Source of the DNA: Cristatella mucedo
Lineage: Eukaryota > Bryozoa > Phylactolaemata > Cristatellidae
Assembly (NCBI GenBank): GCA_009760855.2
Contig: WPIO01000070.1
Span: 231,001-295,000, forward strand
Length of the DNA: 64,000 nt
Direction: 5' to 3'
Made by a program: the position numbers and the translations under genes. The notes under the pieces were generated by a model. The model did no database searches, was not told the origin of the DNA, and worked only from the letters and a program-made list of their open reading frames with translations. Below, in pieces: positions 63,547 through 64,000 of this stretch (positions are counted from its first letter, which is position 1; each line of letters begins with the position of its first letter).

Positions 63547-64000
63547 AAATGGAAATTTTTAAAGCCGATGCTTTCTGATCCTGCTTTGAAAGCTGAAGAA
63601 AGAGTCGTTAGCTCAAATCGGTACAGCACCGGATGAGTAGGTAAGGTTGCAGTACTGTCCCTACCACCCCCTACCCTGAGGCAGGCGAAGTTCTTTTCAG
63701 CATTCAGTCCCGACGCAGACGGCTGTGCATTTTGAAATAACGGGACATGAAATTCGACCGGGTGAATGCCAGCTCCCAAATGGCATCAGCGTCTGAGAGA
63801 CTACCTCAGTGGAAAGCATCAGTCACCGAAACTTCGTGTGGTCGATGCTGCTGGAACATTCTCCGGACTCGACGTGGCACTCATAACAGAGCCTGCGTTG
63901 CCTAGGGACAAACGCAGAGTCGGCAGGCGACTCACCGGGGTCTTTGACAAACGCAAAAAGACATCGCATCGCGATTCAAGGAAGCTGCTGCAGCTACCGG
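63547..64000. other. No recognised feature
   Basis: Unassigned sequence to the window end. Confidence 0.35.

Overview
The window is animal nuclear DNA. It has intron-split genes with GT-AG junctions, LINE and tRNA-derived SINE retrotransposons, and long CT, GT and CTG microsatellites. The nuclear receptor belongs to the HR96/DAF-12 (NR1J) group of protostomes, and with the L2/CR1-type LINEs this points to a protostome, most likely a lophotrochozoan such as a mollusc or flatworm. That assignment is inference; nothing here fixes the species.

Gene 1 (+ strand, <1048-39863) is a mitochondrial-type glycerol-3-phosphate acyltransferase (GPAT1/GPAM family). I assembled 15 exons by protein similarity, splice sites and compatible intron phase. 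They run from the segment just before acyltransferase block I to the stop codon, about 696 codons, and include all four acyltransferase blocks. The N-terminal exons lie upstream of the window. Coding sequence is about 2.1 kb of a 38.8-kb span. The introns hold two L2/CR1-like LINE families (called A and B here), two tRNA-derived SINE families (called 1 and 2), a Tc1/mariner relic, a decayed MULE-type DNA transposon, a diverged array of about 150-173-bp repeats, and a very long CTG array just upstream of one exon.

Gene 2 (- strand, 44713-41517) is an NR1J (HR96-like) nuclear receptor. Two exons encode the two zinc fingers and one large exon encodes hinge, polyQ tract, ligand-binding domain and AF-2. 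It is tail-to-tail with gene 1, with about 1.65 kb between the stop codons. First exon(s) and promoter were not identified; the CpG-rich stretch near 49.7-51.2 kb is a candidate.

From about 45 kb to the end I find no further convincing host gene. The region is GC-rich to about 51 kb and then mixed, with more LINE and SINE copies, large CT/GA arrays, perfect hairpins and G-quadruplex-like runs. The main pattern is a retrotransposon partnership: LINE A and SINE 1 end in the same 3' hairpin with an identical 16-nt core, and at least 25 copies or tails carry it. One insertion consists of nothing but that hairpin and its tail, 66 bp placed cleanly inside another LINE. No rRNA, genuine tRNA gene, CRISPR array, phage or bacterial operon is seen.
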